Shown: piece after piece, positions 5,135-6,763 of the stretch
How the letters are laid out: each line of letters begins with the position of its first letter
Position numbering within the stretch: the first letter of the stretch is position 1
NCBI GenBank assembly: GCA_038247995.1
Contig: JBBRUG010000324.1
Coordinates: forward strand, 1-6,763
Direction of reading: 5' to 3'
DNA: 6,763 nucleotides
DNA from: JBBRUG01 sp038247995
GTDB taxonomy: Bacteria; Chloroflexota; Chloroflexia; Chloroflexales; Chloroflexaceae
Notes under the pieces: generated by a model
The model's input: only the letters and a program-made list of their open reading frames with translations
Told to the model about the DNA's origin: nothing
Database searches by the model: none
Translations under genes and position numbers: made by a program

Positions 5135-6640
5135 ATGAACCACCGCTTCGCTACGCTCTGCCTGCTGACGCTGCTCGCGCTGGGCGGGCTGGCGCCTGCG
5201 TCCGTCGCCCGCGCCCAGCTCGTGGGGGTCGAGGGCCGCTTCGCGCCGTACTACCAGAACCACGAGGGCATCCGCCTCCTCGGCTATCCGCTCACTCAGT
5301 TGCACGAGGTCGAGGGCTTCGCCGTGCAGTCCTTCGAGAAGGGCCGGCTGGAGGATCATCAGGGCGCCGTCGCCAACCCCGCCTGGGCCATGATGTTGGG
5401 CCGGCTCACCGCCGAGCTGCTCGATGGCGCCGCCGATGACGTCGCGGTCAGCGGCACGAGCCTCACCTACGGCGCCCTGCGCGCGGCGGCCCGCCCCGAG
5501 CGGCGCGTCGCACCGCCGCCCGGCTTCCGCGGCGGGGTGCAGGAACTGACCATGCCTGCGCTCGGCCGGGCCGTCTTCATCCCCGTGGATCCGACCCTCC
5601 GCCCGGCGTTGGGCTACTACGTCCCCTGGGTCTTCTGGGAGTACATGAGCCGCCCCGAGCGTTTCCCGGGCGGCTGGCTCCACGATCTCGGCCTGCCGCT
5701 CTCGCCGCCGCTGGCCGCCGAGGCGCCCAAGGGCGGCAGCATCCGGCCAGTCGTGCTGCAGGCCTTCGAGCGCACGGTGCTCACCTTCGACTCGCTCAAC
5801 CCGCCGGGCTGGGAGGTGGAGCGTGGCAATCTCGGGGCCGACGCGCTCCACACCATCGGCGTACCCGCGCCGCAGCTAATCCTCTCCCCTGAGCTCGGGG
5901 CCAACGTGGCGCTGCCGCTGCACCTGTGGGCCGCCATCGGCGAGCCCGGCCAGGAAGTGGTTGCCCGGCTGCGCTGGGCCGACGGCACCGAACTGGAGCA
6001 ACGCTTCGAGCTGCTACGCGGGCTCGATGGCGCCGGCCTGCTGCTGGCGAACCTCGCATGGGTGAACATGCTCGCCCCGCCCAAGCCGCCTACCCAGGGG
6101 GCGTTGCTCGAGATCCGCGACCTAAGCGGCGGCCTGCTGGCCCGCCGGAGTGTAACCGTGCTCGCGCCGGGAGACCCGGCCGCCCGTACGGTGCAGGTCT
6201 ACTGGACCGTGAGGGGCGCCGAGTTGACCACGCCCCAGCTGCGGCAGGTGGTGATCGATCCCGGCCGGCCGCGGCCGGGCCACTGGTGGGCGCTCTCCGC
6301 TCCGGAGCGACTGGCGGCGGGCGCGCTGGAGGAGTTGCTCTGGGGCCCGCCAATCATCAGCCAGGTCGGCTTCAGCACGGCACTCCCTTCGCCTGCGGAG
6401 GTGCTGGGCTATCCAGGGCGCAGGCCGGACTGGGGAAGCCGCGTTGGGCTCCAGGGTCTCACCATCACCGACGGCGTGGCCACGGCCTCCTTCTCGCCGG
6501 GGCTGCGGGCCTACGGCGGCGGCGCGCTGCGGGTTCAGCTTATTCGGGAACAGATCACGCGCACGCTGCTGCAGTTCCCCGAGATCTCCGCGGTGCGCAT
6601 CGCTATCGATGGGCAGGTTGAAGGTGTGCTTGAGCCCTGA
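5135..6640 (+). CDS. Secreted GerMN-domain protein with two LGFP-like repeat units
   Basis: This 501-residue protein starts with a signal peptide (MNHRFATLCLLTLLALGG, likely cut after ARA at 25-27). Residues about 35-97 form a first unit with RFAPYYQNHEGIRLLGYPL and VQSFEKGRLEDH, resembling the LGFP-like repeats common in Chloroflexota secreted proteins. Residues about 160-238 look like a diverged second copy, with WLHDLGLPLS and LQAFERTVLTFD. An Ig-like beta segment follows (about 247-343). The C-terminus (about 352-498) is a GerMN domain: VQVYWTVRGAEL, LEELLWGPP, then TITDGVATASFSPGLRAYGGG and the closing SAVRIAIDGQ. GerMN domains in spore formers act in the cell envelope; in non-sporulating bacteria the role is unknown, with wall or surface binding as an inference. 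The frame is open upstream to 4784, but I chose 5135 because of the signal peptide and GAGGT at 5126-5130. The coding DNA is visibly richer in G+C than the two-component operon. Confidence 0.85.
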   Translation: MNHRFATLCLLTLLALGGLAPASVARAQLVGVEGRFAPYYQNHEGIRLLGYPLTQLHEVEGFAVQSFEKGRLEDHQGAVANPAWAMMLGRLTAELLDGAADDVAVSGTSLTYGALRAAARPERRVAPPPGFRGGVQELTMPALGRAVFIPVDPTLRPALGYYVPWVFWEYMSRPERFPGGWLHDLGLPLSPPLAAEAPKGGSIRPVVLQAFERTVLTFDSLNPPGWEVERGNLGADALHTIGVPAPQLILSPELGANVALPLHLWAAIGEPGQEVVARLRWADGTELEQRFELLRGLDGAGLLLANLAWVNMLAPPKPPTQGALLEIRDLSGGLLARRSVTVLAPGDPAARTVQVYWTVRGAELTTPQLRQVVIDPGRPRPGHWWALSAPERLAAGALEELLWGPPIISQVGFSTALPSPAEVLGYPGRRPDWGSRVGLQGLTITDGVATASFSPGLRAYGGGALRVQLIREQITRTLLQFPEISAVRIAIDGQVEGVLEP

Positions 6641-6697
6641 CCCGGTACACGGGGAGCCGACGGCATACGGATCACGTTAAGTACGTTCGTCGCGCCA

Positions 6698-6763
6698 GCC
6701 CTCACCCCCACCCCTCTCCCTCTCAGGTGGAGGGTTTTTGCCGTTGCCCGCACCCCCAACCCC
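6698..6763. repeat. C-rich intergenic repeat, two imperfect copies, cut by window end
   Basis: GCCCTCACCCCCACCCC at 6698-6714 recurs imperfectly as GCCCGCACCCCCAACCCC at 6746-6763. Sequences of the type CCCTCACCCCCA-CCCCTCTCCC are familiar as dispersed intergenic repeats in Chloroflexota and some other GC-rich bacteria. The first copy supplies the left arm of the terminator hairpin. The second copy runs off the window, so the extent is unknown. Confidence 0.5.
6718..6739 (+). terminator. Rho-independent terminator after the GerMN-protein gene
   Basis: CCCTC (6718-6722), a 7-base loop and GAGGG (6730-6734) form a 5-bp GC-rich stem followed directly by five T (6735-6739). It lies about 80 bases after the TGA at 6638-6640. 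The stem is short, but the T run and position fit an intrinsic terminator. Confidence 0.55.

Noticed and set aside
5048..5851. Long minus-strand open frame of 267 codons
   Set aside because: It lies opposite the GerMN gene, has composition typical of GC-rich antisense frames, and shows no recognisable motif.

Overview
The window is GC-rich bacterial DNA that reads like a Chloroflexota genome (Chloroflexia, such as a Chloroflexus or Roseiflexus relative). This rests on protein style only: a GerMN-domain secreted protein with LGFP-like repeats, a histidine kinase with a very short linker after its second membrane helix, and a decayed 'DQAALH' small-protein remnant. No rRNA or tRNA gene is present to confirm it.

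Layout. Bases 1-233 hold the 5' part of a minus-strand gene for an exported or membrane-anchored protein, cut by the window edge. Bases 234-368 are a divergent promoter region. Bases 369-2643 are a plus-strand two-component operon: an OmpR-family response regulator and, overlapping it by 8 bases, a histidine kinase with an extracytoplasmic PepSY domain and an acidic run. Tail to tail with the kinase, on the minus strand, lie a ferritin-like/VIT1 iron transporter (3756-2632) and, upstream of it, a membrane-anchored haem-binding-domain protein with one CxxCH site (4444-3932). Bases 4445-5134 are mostly non-coding; they hold the promoter of the haem gene, a decayed small-gene remnant and a likely 34-residue membrane protein (4765-4869). 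Bases 5135-6640 encode a 501-residue secreted protein with two LGFP-like units, an Ig-like segment and a GerMN domain. It is followed by a hairpin-T5 terminator inside C-rich repeat sequence that runs to the window end.

How it fits together. The most interesting signal is a shared promoter architecture. TCCAAG-N5-TCCAAG-N10-TATGCT occurs both in front of the response regulator (319-351, plus strand) and in front of the haem-protein gene (4515-4483, minus strand). A third promoter, in front of the divergent left-edge gene, keeps TCCAAG exactly 21 bases before TATGCT (303-271, minus strand). Direct repeats with an 11-bp period ending 10 bp before the -10 box match how PhoB/OmpR-type regulators bind as activators. 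My inference is a local regulon: the PepSY kinase and its regulator control their own operon, the divergent exported protein and the haem protein, possibly with the iron transporter by read-through. The contents suggest iron, haem or envelope stress, but the signal sensed cannot be read from the sequence.
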